From: Nostoc paludosum FACHB-159
GTDB lineage: Bacteria; Cyanobacteriota; Cyanobacteriia; Cyanobacteriales; Nostocaceae
DNA: 64,000 bases
Direction of reading: 5' to 3'
Assembly: GCF_014698835.1 (NCBI RefSeq)
Contig: NZ_JACJTU010000002.1
Coordinates: 248,001 to 312,000 of the forward strand
Shown here: positions 27,436 to 36,302 of the stretch, in pieces
Layout of the letters: every line of letters starts with the position of its first letter
Position numbering within the stretch: position 1 is the first letter of the stretch
Made by a program: the position numbers and the translations under genes
Notes under the pieces: generated by a model
The model's input: only the letters and a program-made list of their open reading frames with translations
The model's database searches: none
Told to the model about the DNA's origin: nothing

Positions 27436-27575
27436 AAGTCAACAGGAGTTAGGAATGAGGAGTTAGGAGTAAAGACGCGATTAATCGTCTCTGTACAGGA
27501 GTTAGGAGTTAGCATTTATTCTCCCCCATGCCCAATGCCCCATCCCCCATGCCCCATGCCCGATACTGCCCCATC
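27436..27575. repeat. Short repeats and STRR tract
   Basis: GGAGTTAGGA words (27446-27510) surround an imperfect hairpin (AGACGCGATTAATCGTCT), followed by CCCAATG/CCCCATG heptamers (27521-27572). It fills the gap before the MFS gene. Confidence 0.7.
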
Positions 27576-27590
27576 TACCCAAAGTAACTG

Positions 27591-28853
27591 ATGTTTCCAA
27601 CAGAACCTGCTGCTGTTAATAATGGCTTTAGCGCACTGCTAAAAAACCGTGGTTTTATGCTCCTGTGGATTGGGCAATTAGTGTCCCAGTTAGCAGATAA
27701 AGTCTTCTTTGTTTTGATGATTGCTCTCTTGGAGAACTACTCACCGCTTCCTGGGTTGGCACAAAACTCGATGTATTCAACTTTGATGCTATCGTTTACA
27801 ATACCAGCAATTTTGTTTGGTTCTGCTGGGGGTATCTTTGTTGACCGCTTCTCAAAAAAGCTGATTATGGTCGGCTCAGATGTTGTGCGTGGAATATTAA
27901 CCCTGTGTCTTCCTTTGTTACCAAGGGAGTTTTTGATTCTCTTAATTCTGACTTTTGCCATTTCCACTGTTACACAGTTCTTTGCCCCAGCTGAGCAAGC
28001 CTCCATTCCCTTGTTAGTGAAGCGAGAAAATTTGTTGGCAGCCAACGCACTATTTAGCAGCACCATGATGGGAGCTTTAATTGTTGGCTTTGCCATAGGA
28101 GAACCGATTTTGAGTTTGGCTAAAAGCTTGATGGGTGAAGAATACGGTCAAGAACTTGTGGTTGGTGGACTCTACATATTATCGGCTGGCATCATGCAGC
28201 CCATTAAATTTAAAGAACACAAACCACCAAAGGAACATCAACAAGAAAATCACCCTTGGGCTGAATTTACCGCGAGTCTGCGCTATCTCAAGAAAAATCG
28301 TTTGGTCTTGAACGCGATGCTGCAACTAACAACCTTATATTGTGTCTTTGCAGCGTTAACAGTGTTGACAATTCGATTAGCGGAAGAATTTGGTCTCAAA
28401 GAAAAACAGTTTGGCTTTTTCTTGGCCGCAGCCGGTGTAGGTATGGTATTCGGTGCGGCGCTTTTAGGCCACTGGGGTGATAAATTGCACCACAAGCCTT
28501 TACCTTTAATTGGATTTTTGATGATAGCCCTAGTTTTAGGAGTGTTCACTTTCACGCACAATTTAATGGTGGCACTCGGACTGTGTGCAATTTTAGGTAT
28601 CGGTGCTGCCTTTATTGGCGTGCCTATGCAAACTTTAATTCAACAGCAAACGCCACCGACAATGCATGGTAAAGTATTTGGCTTTCAAAATCACGCTGTC
28701 AACATCGCCTTATCTGCTCCTTTGGCAATTACCGGGCCATTAACTGACGCTTTGGGATTGAGAACAGTGCTTGTAGTCATGAGTATTGTTGTCGTAGTTG
28801 TCGGTGTCTGGGCTTGGCAAAATACCCGCAGAGTCTTGCAAGACGTAATTTAA
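27591..28853 (+). CDS. MFS transporter
   Basis: A 420-aa integral membrane protein with about twelve hydrophobic spans. LWIGQLVSQLADKVFF at the start, and GGIFVDRFSKK in the loop after the second span, match the MFS_3-type drug/enterobactin exporter group (G-x-x-x-D-R-x-x-R/K loop motif). The central cytoplasmic loop carries FKEHKPPKEHQQENHP. Likely proton-driven efflux; substrate unknown. Start ATG at 27591 fits the family. Confidence 0.88.
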   Translation: MFPTEPAAVNNGFSALLKNRGFMLLWIGQLVSQLADKVFFVLMIALLENYSPLPGLAQNSMYSTLMLSFTIPAILFGSAGGIFVDRFSKKLIMVGSDVVRGILTLCLPLLPREFLILLILTFAISTVTQFFAPAEQASIPLLVKRENLLAANALFSSTMMGALIVGFAIGEPILSLAKSLMGEEYGQELVVGGLYILSAGIMQPIKFKEHKPPKEHQQENHPWAEFTASLRYLKKNRLVLNAMLQLTTLYCVFAALTVLTIRLAEEFGLKEKQFGFFLAAAGVGMVFGAALLGHWGDKLHHKPLPLIGFLMIALVLGVFTFTHNLMVALGLCAILGIGAAFIGVPMQTLIQQQTPPTMHGKVFGFQNHAVNIALSAPLAITGPLTDALGLRTVLVVMSIVVVVVGVWAWQNTRRVLQDVI

Positions 28854-28990
28854 GTAATGTAGGCTAATAATCTGGCTTTATTTTTAATCTATAAATTAAA
28901 TTAATCGGGATTTAATTGAAGTTTTCTATTAAAATGAAATCTTAACTACAGAAGTCAGCATTAACTTTAGCTATAGTCTGAGGTTTGACC

Positions 28991-30904
28991 GTGCGTTCAC
29001 AAAGTGTCTCCGTTGGAGAATTGCCTTCCCAAATCAGTATTCCACAAACCGAGAATCAGAAACACTCCCGTAATTCAAACCCGCCAGTCGTGCCCAAACG
29101 TGCATCTGGCGGTTTTGCTCTGCTTGACAGCCTTCATCGCCACGGTGTTGAGTATATTTTTGGTTATCCCGGTGGGGCGATTCTGCCAATTTACGACGAC
29201 CTGTACAAAGTGGAAGCTACTGGTGCGATTAAGCACATTTTAGTGAGACACGAACAAGGCGCAGCCCACGCTGCGGACGGTTACGCACGTGCCACGGGAA
29301 AGGTAGGAGTATGCTTTGGTACTTCTGGCCCAGGAGCAACCAACTTGGTAACAGGCATTGCCACAGCCTACATGGATTCCATCCCGATGATTGTAGTCAC
29401 GGGGCAGGTTTCACGTCCAGCCATCGGTACAGATGCGTTTCAAGAAACCGATATTTATGGGATTACGCTACCAATTGTGAAGCACTCCTATGTAGTGCGC
29501 GATCCCAAAGATATGGCGCGGATTGTGGCTGAAGCCTTTCACATCGCTAGCACGGGGCGTCCAGGGCCAGTTTTGATTGATGTGCCGAAGGATGTAGCTT
29601 TAGAAGAATTTGACTATGTGCCTGTGAAACCAGGTTCAGTAAAGCTACGCGGTTATCGTCCTACAGTCAAGGGAAATCCCCGACAAATTCAGGCAGCAAT
29701 TGGGTTGATTACTGAAAGTCGCCGTCCGCTACTGTATGTAGGTGGTGGTGCGATCGCCGCTTCTGCCCATGAAGAAATCAAACAATTAGCTGAGTTATTC
29801 AGTATTCCCGTCACCACAACCTTAATGGGGATCGGCGCCTTTGACGAACATCATCCCCTGGCTTTGGGAATGTTGGGAATGCACGGCACCGCTTACGCTA
29901 ACTTTGCCGTTAGTGATTGCGACTTGCTAATTTGCGTCGGTGCAAGATTTGACGATCGCGTCACAGGCAAATTAGACGAATTCGCCTCCCGCGCCAAAGT
30001 AATTCACATCGACATCGATCCGGCGGAAGTCGGCAAAAACCGCATACCTGAAGTGCCCATCGTCGGCGATGTGCGTAACGTGTTGATTGACTTGTTGCGT
30101 CGCTTCAAAGAAACAGGCATCAAGCCGACACCAAATCAAAACCAAGAGTGGTTAACTAAGGTTAACCGTTGGCGGGAAGATTATCCCCTAGTAGTACCCC
30201 AGCATCCCGACACCATTTCACCCCAAGAAGCGATCGTCGAAGTCAGCCGCCAAGCACCTAACGCCTTCTACACCACAGATGTCGGACAACATCAAATGTG
30301 GGCAGCACAATTTTTGAAAAACGGCCCAAGACGCTGGATTTCTAGCGCAGGTCTAGGAACTATGGGTTTTGGTCTACCTGCCGCTATGGGCGCGAAAGTT
30401 GCGTTTCCAGATGAAGAAGTCATCTGTATTAGTGGCGATGCTAGTTTCCAGATGTGCTTACAGGAACTGGGGACATTAGCACAATACGGCATCAATGTCA
30501 AGACTATAATTATTAACAACGGTTGGCAAGGGATGGTACGCCAGTGGCAGCAAGCCTTTTATGGCGAACGTTACTCATCCTCCAACATGGAAGTAGGGAT
30601 GCCAGACATTGAGTTATTGGCAAAAGCCTACGGGATAAAGGGCATGGTAATCCGCGATCGCAGCGAATTAAAAGATGGGATCGCCGAAATGCTGGCACAC
30701 AAAGGCCCGGTAATTGTGAATGTCCACGTTACCAGAGACGAAAATTGCTATCCAATGGTAGCTCCTGGTAAGAGCAACGCTCAAATGGTCGGCTTGCCCA
30801 AGCAACAGCCCAAAGCCCCAGCAGAGCCAGTGTATTGTAATAACTGCAATGCGAAAAATGCTCCTACTCATAACTTCTGTGCAGAGTGTGGGACGAAGTT
30901 GTAA
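28991..30904 (+). CDS. ilvB: Acetolactate synthase large subunit with C-terminal zinc ribbon
   Basis: A 637-aa protein from the GTG at 28991 (a TTG at 28985 is the alternative). It joins two pyruvates, or pyruvate and 2-oxobutyrate, in the branched-chain amino acid pathway. [15 protein letters not shown] carries the catalytic Glu; [13 protein letters not shown] follows; the thiamine diphosphate motif runs from GDASF to [11 protein letters not shown]. The body is full-length. After a Pro/Ala-rich link the chain ends with C616-x2-C619 ... C630-x2-C633 (YCNNC and FCAEC), a rubredoxin-like zinc ribbon that is not part of the catalytic enzyme. The regulatory subunit gene ilvN is not in the window. 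Confidence 0.95.
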   Translation: MRSQSVSVGELPSQISIPQTENQKHSRNSNPPVVPKRASGGFALLDSLHRHGVEYIFGYPGGAILPIYDDLYKVEATGAIKHILVRHEQGAAHAADGYARATGKVGVCFGTSGPGATNLVTGIATAYMDSIPMIVVTGQVSRPAIGTDAFQETDIYGITLPIVKHSYVVRDPKDMARIVAEAFHIASTGRPGPVLIDVPKDVALEEFDYVPVKPGSVKLRGYRPTVKGNPRQIQAAIGLITESRRPLLYVGGGAIAASAHEEIKQLAELFSIPVTTTLMGIGAFDEHHPLALGMLGMHGTAYANFAVSDCDLLICVGARFDDRVTGKLDEFASRAKVIHIDIDPAEVGKNRIPEVPIVGDVRNVLIDLLRRFKETGIKPTPNQNQEWLTKVNRWREDYPLVVPQHPDTISPQEAIVEVSRQAPNAFYTTDVGQHQMWAAQFLKNGPRRWISSAGLGTMGFGLPAAMGAKVAFPDEEVICISGDASFQMCLQELGTLAQYGINVKTIIINNGWQGMVRQWQQAFYGERYSSSNMEVGMPDIELLAKAYGIKGMVIRDRSELKDGIAEMLAHKGPVIVNVHVTRDENCYPMVAPGKSNAQMVGLPKQQPKAPAEPVYCNNCNAKNAPTHNFCAECGTKL

Positions 30905-31070
30905 CGCTTTTTGATAATTCTGACTAGAAAGGTAGGGGATCGGGGAGAAGGGGAAAAAGATGATGGAATTCCCTTAATTCCTGACCCCTTTCCTTTGGCG
31001 TTCAAAAATGTCGGCACTAAATAAAATATACGGGCAGTTATGTTAAGAATGTGAACAAAGTTGTTTACTG

Positions 31071-31487
31071 ATGTCAGCTAGAGATTTATTTCATGAAGCG
31101 GTAAAAAATGCACTCCAGAAAGAAAATTGGATAGTTACCGACGATCCTCTAAAAATAGAATTTGAGGAAGTGACGTTTAAAATAGATTTAGGTGCCCAAA
31201 GGCTGATAGCAGCAGAACGAGCAGGGGAAAAAATAGCCGTGGAAATTAAAAGTTTTGCAAGTAACTCTGCGGTTAGCGACTTCCATACGGCTTTGGGACA
31301 ATTCCTGAATTATCAAATTGCACTCGAAGAAAAAGAACCAGAACGTCAATTATATTTGGCTGTTCCAGTTGATGCTTATGAAACATTTTTCCAGACCCGA
31401 CTTGCTCAAATCGCGGTGCGGCGACATCGATTAAAACTAATAATATATGAACCAATTATGGAGATGATTGTGGGATGGACAAACTAG
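31071..31487 (+). CDS. xisH: XisH-family protein (fdxN element excision factor)
   Basis: A 138-aa protein, the usual XisH length. ARDLFHEAVKNALQKENW opens the family; Asp39 and Glu58-x-Lys60 (AVEIKSF) form a PD-(D/E)XK-like core, so it is probably a nuclease-fold protein. XisH and XisI were named as factors controlling excision of the fdxN element in Anabaena, but homologue pairs are scattered widely without such an element. It overlaps xisI by 13 bp, so the two are translationally coupled. Confidence 0.93.
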   Translation: MSARDLFHEAVKNALQKENWIVTDDPLKIEFEEVTFKIDLGAQRLIAAERAGEKIAVEIKSFASNSAVSDFHTALGQFLNYQIALEEKEPERQLYLAVPVDAYETFFQTRLAQIAVRRHRLKLIIYEPIMEMIVGWTN

Positions 31488-31810
31488 AGCAATATCGCCA
31501 ATATATCCAAACGATTTTAACTAAACACGGTGAGTATAAACCCTTGCGTGAAGACATTGAAAGTGAACTAATATTTGATACAGTACACGATCATTATCAG
31601 TTGATGCGTGTAGGTTGGAATGGTTTAAGTCGCATCTATCACAGTGTCATTCATTTTGATATTAAAAATCACAAAATCTGGATTCAGCAGAATATGACAG
31701 ATGTAGATTTAGCACAAGAACTATTGGAAATGGGAGTACCAAAAGACGATATTGTGTTGGGTTTACAGCCACCTTATAAACGTCCGTACACGGGGTATGG
31801 AGTAGCTTAA
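31475..31810 (+). CDS. xisI: XisI-family protein
   Basis: A 111-aa full-length XisI. MDKLEQYRQYIQTILTKH, then YQLMRVGWNG ... HFDIKNHKIWIQQN, and the end PKDDIVLGLQPPYKRPYTGY are characteristic. Paired with xisH and overlapping it. No site-specific recombinase (XisF) or element border was seen nearby, so a role in excision here is unlikely; the pair may form a toxin-antitoxin-like or defence unit, which is speculation. Confidence 0.93.
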   Translation: MDKLEQYRQYIQTILTKHGEYKPLREDIESELIFDTVHDHYQLMRVGWNGLSRIYHSVIHFDIKNHKIWIQQNMTDVDLAQELLEMGVPKDDIVLGLQPPYKRPYTGYGVA

Positions 31811-32086
31811 ATAAAAGATATCGCGGACTTTTCCCGGAAGGCGTAAGCGTAGCCCACACTTCGACTTACCTCAACTTGTGTACACACAGGTACTAAAAAC
31901 CTTATGACTTAAGGCAACTTAACCGTTTTTATACGTAGATGAATATATTCTCTGCGTATTTTTTATGAAAAAAAGATTCATCCCAATGTATATTTCCGCA
32001 TTCTTTTGGGAATCCTAAATCTACGAGGCTGTATAAACCGTAAGGTATTACTTCCTCAAAGATCACATAACTTTTAAAGGATAATT

Positions 32087-32536
32087 ATGCCTCAACGCAG
32101 GTTGCCCAAAGGCCGTAGTGCTAGTTCGGTTGCTTTAGAACCAGAAGTTGCGATCGCAATTTTGGGACTTTTTTCCGCAGCTGCTGATGGTGAAGGTATT
32201 TCTTCCACAGAAGAATATGCTTTGAGTGAATTTCTGAGTCAGGTTGGCTTATTTGAAGATTACTCTGATGATGACTTTGAAGAATTGACCGAGAAAGTCG
32301 TCAGCTTGATTGATGAAGAAGAACCTGAAGACTTAGTAGCCCAAGCGATCGAATCTTTACCAAATAGAGCTTATCGAGAAGCTGCATATATCACCGCTAT
32401 CTTAGTAGTGGGTATTGATGAAGAAGTACCGGAAATTGAACAAGATTATATATCTGAACTTCAGGAAGCGTTAAGAATTTCAGATGAACGAGCGCAAGAA
32501 CTAATAGATGAAATATTTGGGGAAGAAGAGGAGTAA
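32087..32536 (+). CDS. TerB-like acidic protein
   Basis: A 149-aa acidic protein with AAGGA before the ATG. AVAIAILGLFSAAADGEG is the first TerB-type helix with its D-G-E metal loop, and YITAILVVGIDEEVPEIEQ repeats that pattern in the second half (D-E-E-V-x-x-x-E). These match the all-helical tellurite-resistance TerB fold. Function in cyanobacteria is unknown. The tail ends in a run of Glu. Confidence 0.75.
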   Translation: MPQRRLPKGRSASSVALEPEVAIAILGLFSAAADGEGISSTEEYALSEFLSQVGLFEDYSDDDFEELTEKVVSLIDEEEPEDLVAQAIESLPNRAYREAAYITAILVVGIDEEVPEIEQDYISELQEALRISDERAQELIDEIFGEEEE

Positions 32537-32862
32537 TCATGCTTGAAGTTGCAGCTTCAGTCATCTACCATCATTAATTTGAGGTTGCTAATTTAAAGCA
32601 TGAAATAATTTTGTTGGACTTGAGTTTTTCGGATTCCCGACTTCGTGAAGGAGTTGGGAATCTTGCACGTTAAGCTGTTAAGCACCTAATTTGCAGTTTA
32701 GACCGCAGGGGAGCAGAGGAGCACAGGAGAGGGTTTAAGCCATTTATTCATAATTTCAATAGTGCAGCTTAAATGCTGATTAGCTTATGAACAAAGAATA
32801 AATGCTCAAAGCATGTATTCTGACTCTCCTAGTGGTGAGTTAATTTGATATTTATTACTTAA
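32537..32862. other. Convergent intergenic region
   Basis: 326 bases between the TerB-like gene and a convergent minus-strand gene. Its only visible structure is a hairpin at 32632-32662 (GATTCCC/GGGAATC with further partial pairing), which could terminate either transcript and belongs to the same word family as the hairpins at 35823 and 40780. Confidence 0.6.
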
Positions 32863-33477
32863 CTAGGAAGAAATTGGTACATTTTTAAATGCGGCTGTAT
32901 CTGGCACAAAAATGTCCAAATTATTAACACCATCGGGAACTCTTAGCCAGATATAAGCATCTGCTGAGGCTTGTGGACGTACTTGGAACAAAGAAACACT
33001 TCCTGTTGAGCGATCTAAAGCAACTCCTTTGTATGTTTCGCTAGTGTCAGGATTACGGGCTGTTGTACTAGAAACGGATATGATATCACTACCAACAACT
33101 CCGTCTGTGGCAAGCCGACGGATACGCATTTGCACATTTATGACATCACGGTTTCCAGTTTGTGGATCTTTAATTCGCTTGGCTGAAAGTAATTCCACTT
33201 CTGCCTTCTTGCCAAAAGCAGGCTGCACAAATTGACCGGGTTGAATTGCTGAGTTAGTAGCAGTAGCTGGCGATGGCGATGGTGATGCTATTGGTTCTTT
33301 TGAAGAAGTTGTAGTTGTGGGACTTGGTACTTGAGTGGGAGTGCTATTGCTTAGTGTATTAGTCTTGGTGGTATTTAGCGTCTCTCGCAGTGTGAAAAGT
33401 TCGTAAGCTACATAACCACTACATACTAAAGCCAAAGTAGAGAGTAATACAGCCACACTAGATAAGAATGTACTCAC
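32863..33477 (-). CDS. Membrane-anchored protein with Ser/Thr/Pro linker
   Basis: A 204-aa protein. Residues 5-28 are a single membrane anchor; about 38-75 is a Thr/Ser/Pro-rich linker (TQVPSPTTTT, PSPSPATAT); the rest is a beta-rich domain (KKAEVELLSAKRI ... NVQMRIRRLAT ... AYIWLRVPDG) similar in pattern to extracellular DUF4352-type beta-sandwich modules. The domain is presumably periplasmic. No neighbour suggests a role. Confidence 0.65.
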   Translation of the reverse strand: MSTFLSSVAVLLSTLALVCSGYVAYELFTLRETLNTTKTNTLSNSTPTQVPSPTTTTSSKEPIASPSPSPATATNSAIQPGQFVQPAFGKKAEVELLSAKRIKDPQTGNRDVINVQMRIRRLATDGVVGSDIISVSSTTARNPDTSETYKGVALDRSTGSVSLFQVRPQASADAYIWLRVPDGVNNLDIFVPDTAAFKNVPISS

Positions 33478-33735
33478 ACCGTTGCCTCGATTTCATATTT
33501 ATGTAGATTTAGGTTAATCTACTTTTCGATTTTATAATCCCATAAATTATGTTGACACACTCGCGATCGCATTAATTCCTACTTCTGTTACTTGTTAAAA
33601 TATCAAATAATTTTGTTTGAGTGGGCAGCTGCGATCGCCTCAAGGGCTAGAAATAGATTTGTGATATTTAAGGCGATCGCATTTCTGTTTGGCAACCTGC
33701 CAAACCATCTTATAATTGCCAATCCCCAGTCCCCA

Positions 33736-34803
33736 TCACAGCCAAGCGCGGTCATATTGAACGGGCCAAAGTTTATCGTGTCCGAGTTGTTTGGCTGCTA
33801 GATGTGGCCAGTAAGGGTTGCGGAGTAATTCCCGTCCCAACAGCACTATATCAGCTGCTTCTTTGCGAATCAGTTCGTCAGCTTGTTCTGGGGATGTAAT
33901 TAACCCTACGGCTCCTGTCTGGATATTAGCTTCACGGCGGATGCGTTCGGCAAATTGAGTTTGATAACCAGGTTTAACTGGGATGTTGATCCCTGGAATT
34001 AGCCCCCCTGATGAAGTATCAATGAGATCGACTCCTAGAGACTTAAGTTTGTCACTTAAAGCGATACTCTGCTCAATGTCCCAACCCTTGTCTACCCAGT
34101 CGGTGGCGGAGATGCGTACCCAAAGTGGATGTGTTTGAGGCCAAACCTCTCGGACTCCTTGAACTACTTCTATTAACAAACGAGTACGGTTTTCAAAGCT
34201 ACCACCATAATCATCTTCACGATGGTTAGACAGGGGTGAGAGAAACTGGTGTAGTAAGTAACCGTGGGCAGCATGGATTTCAATAACTTTGAAACCAGCT
34301 TGTAAAGAACGTTTAGCAGCTTGAATAAAGGCGTCAATAACTTCTTGAATTCCCTCAATACTTAGGGCTTCAGGCACAGGACTATCTTTGCTAAAAGCGA
34401 TCGCACTGCTGGAAACTAAAGGACGCCAACCTTCCTGAGATTCATCGAGTACTTTTCCTCCCTTACTCGGTTTGGCGGTGCTGGCCTTTCTGCCTGCATG
34501 AGCAAGTTGGATACCTGCAACAGCTCCAAAGTTGTGAATCAATCCCACAATCCTGGCTAAAGTTGGGATGTGTGCATCTGACCAAATGCCCAAATCTTGG
34601 GGGCTAATACGTCCACGTGGTTCCACAGCTGCCGCTTCTGTTAGCACTATACCTGCACCGCCAACTGCACGAGAAGCCAGATGTATCATATGCCAATCGT
34701 TGGCGTATCCATTTGTACTTGAATATTGACACATCGGTGAAACAGCGATGCGGTTGCGAAAAGTAACTTCACGAATCCTGAATGGTTCAAACAGGTGTGG
34801 CAT
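33736..34803 (-). CDS. Old yellow enzyme (YqjM/NamA-like ene-reductase)
   Basis: A 355-aa FMN oxidoreductase. RNRIAVSPMCQYSS carries Cys25 at the flavin-tuning position typical of the YqjM (class III) subgroup. HAAHGYLLHQFLSPLSNHR is the substrate/flavin His region, DDYGGSFENR follows, and ends with GLITSPEQADELI and LGRELLRNPYW (FMN phosphate site). It reduces activated C=C bonds with NADPH; natural substrate unknown. Length matches the family. Confidence 0.93.
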   Translation of the reverse strand: MPHLFEPFRIREVTFRNRIAVSPMCQYSSTNGYANDWHMIHLASRAVGGAGIVLTEAAAVEPRGRISPQDLGIWSDAHIPTLARIVGLIHNFGAVAGIQLAHAGRKASTAKPSKGGKVLDESQEGWRPLVSSSAIAFSKDSPVPEALSIEGIQEVIDAFIQAAKRSLQAGFKVIEIHAAHGYLLHQFLSPLSNHREDDYGGSFENRTRLLIEVVQGVREVWPQTHPLWVRISATDWVDKGWDIEQSIALSDKLKSLGVDLIDTSSGGLIPGINIPVKPGYQTQFAERIRREANIQTGAVGLITSPEQADELIRKEAADIVLLGRELLRNPYWPHLAAKQLGHDKLWPVQYDRAWL

Positions 34804-34872
34804 CGTTATTGATTCCTTCTCTTGCTATGTGATGCTCAATAGGTTTGCAGTATGAATTCAAAAAGCGTTGAG

Positions 34873-35079
34873 TCAAATATTTTGTGAATCGCTAGAAGTG
34901 CGATCGCGACTAACAGGAGTAGTCTTAGAATCAGACTTTTCGCTTTGCAATTCCCAGATATCGTATTTTACTTGCTCTCGATCCACTAGTAACTGTAAAT
35001 GTTCTGGCAATTTAGTTGTTTGCCAAACTGACCAAATTTCTCCATACAAAGATTCTCTTTCAAATTGTCCAAAAAACAT
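34873..35079 (-). CDS. Small hypothetical protein
   Basis: A 68-aa frame. The ATG at 35079 is preceded by GGAGAAGAAACCA, a good ribosome-binding site, and the composition is protein-like (FERESLYGEIWSVWQTT). A frame on the other strand (34868-35203) overlaps it but lacks a site and reads through repeats. No family recognised. Confidence 0.45.
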   Translation of the reverse strand: MFFGQFERESLYGEIWSVWQTTKLPEHLQLLVDREQVKYDIWELQSEKSDSKTTPVSRDRTSSDSQNI

Positions 35080-35906
35080 TGGTTTCTTCTCCAGTAATAT
35101 TACTGTATTTCAAATTCACCGACCTTCCGTCGAGGGAACAGGCAACAGGCAACGAGCAACAGTAAAAATGTGGATTGATATATTAGGATTTGTTGGCTGT
35201 TGAGTTTCCTCACCTTCTTGAGACTGCCTATATCAGCTTGCTTAGCCAATTTAAGTATTAATAACCTTTGCTGATTTTTTCAGTTACAAACTGACTAGCT
35301 AGTAGATTGAACATAGCTAATCTTCACCTGGTGGCGAAATTTGTTTGGCATGAAAGCAATGAAGAACTTTGTTATCAATGATTCCGGCGTTTCTTGCCCT
35401 GACTAGACAAAATAAAACCATTGAAAATACATTCATGCTTAATTTTTCAGCCTGAATCAAAAGTTAAAAAAATCTTTGCTTGCTATCATCCCAATTATTT
35501 AGGTTACAGTTAATTAATCTCATAGTGTAGTATTGATAATAACTAAATTTGGAAATCTTCTAAATAAATTAATAAATTTGAAAATTCTAAATGTCGTAAT
35601 TTTTGATTTAACTATTTATTTATAGTCAAACTAATAATTATTATTGCAAGTATAGTTATCAAATTTAAAAGACTTAAAGAACAATGCTATAATCAAGAAC
35701 TTCAGATCGATAGAGTTGAGAGCGAAATTTTTTCTCTTGTGTTGATTACACCAGAGCAATAATTCCGTCAGCAAGGGTTTGACTAAAGAGCGGGTTCATA
35801 TATATTGCGATCGCCAGTGGTCAGATCCGCGACTTCTTGAAGAAGTCGCGGATCTTAGCCCTCAAAATTAATGCGATAGACCACTAGCGTGACACAGCTC
35901 ATTTAG
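35080..35906. other. AT-rich intergenic region with palindrome
   Basis: About 830 bases without a gene. A repeat-like GGCAACAGGCAAC tract lies near 35140-35160; the centre is extremely AT-rich. The perfect palindrome at 35823-35855 follows. No RNA gene recognised. Confidence 0.6.
35823..35855. repeat. Perfect 16-bp inverted repeat
   Basis: AGATCCGCGACTTCTT is followed by one base and its exact complement. Related GATTCCCGACTT words form hairpins at 32632-32662 and 40780-40810, so this is a dispersed palindrome family. Here it lies 52 bp beyond the stop of the ferredoxin gene and may serve as a terminator. Confidence 0.75.
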
Positions 35907-36302
35907 TTAATTTGACTGGGAATTAGGCTGGTTGCTCCAAGGCAGAATTCTACCCTGAGAATCAGTAGGTAAATTGCTCCGACCAATAAACATTCGAGCA
36001 GATTGTTCTCTCACGCCTGCTGGAGTGCCTCCGGGTTTCCAGCCCAAGGTTTCGCGATATCCCCCCAAAAATCCCGCTTCTATAAGAGCCTGTTCATCAA
36101 CTGGGACTGACTCATCTGCCTGTGGGGCAACGAAGAGGGCATCCGCTGGACAATACAACTCACACATAAAGCAGGTTTGGCAGTCGCTTTGACGAGCAAT
36201 TCTTGGTGGCCCGTCTGGAACTTTGTCAAAAACGTTGGTGGGGCAGGCGGAAACGCAAATATTACATTTAATACAGCGAGATTCACTAACTAGTTCAATC
36301 AC
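35907..36302 (-). CDS. Two-cluster 4Fe-4S ferredoxin, AprB-like
   Basis: A 131-aa protein starting with GTG that overlaps the TGA of the flavoprotein gene (GTGA), so translation is coupled. Two cluster motifs are present: CIKCNICVSACP and CQTCFMCELYCP. The C-terminal ~60 residues (GFLGGYRETLGWKPGG) are a tail like that of adenylylsulfate-reductase beta subunits. It should pass electrons to or from the FAD subunit encoded just upstream. The physiological reaction is unknown. Confidence 0.88.
   Translation of the reverse strand: MIELVSESRCIKCNICVSACPTNVFDKVPDGPPRIARQSDCQTCFMCELYCPADALFVAPQADESVPVDEQALIEAGFLGGYRETLGWKPGGTPAGVREQSARMFIGRSNLPTDSQGRILPWSNQPNSQSN

Noticed and set aside
34868-35203. 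A 111-codon plus-strand frame
   Set aside because: It overlaps the better-supported minus-strand small gene, lacks a ribosome site and runs into a repeat tract.
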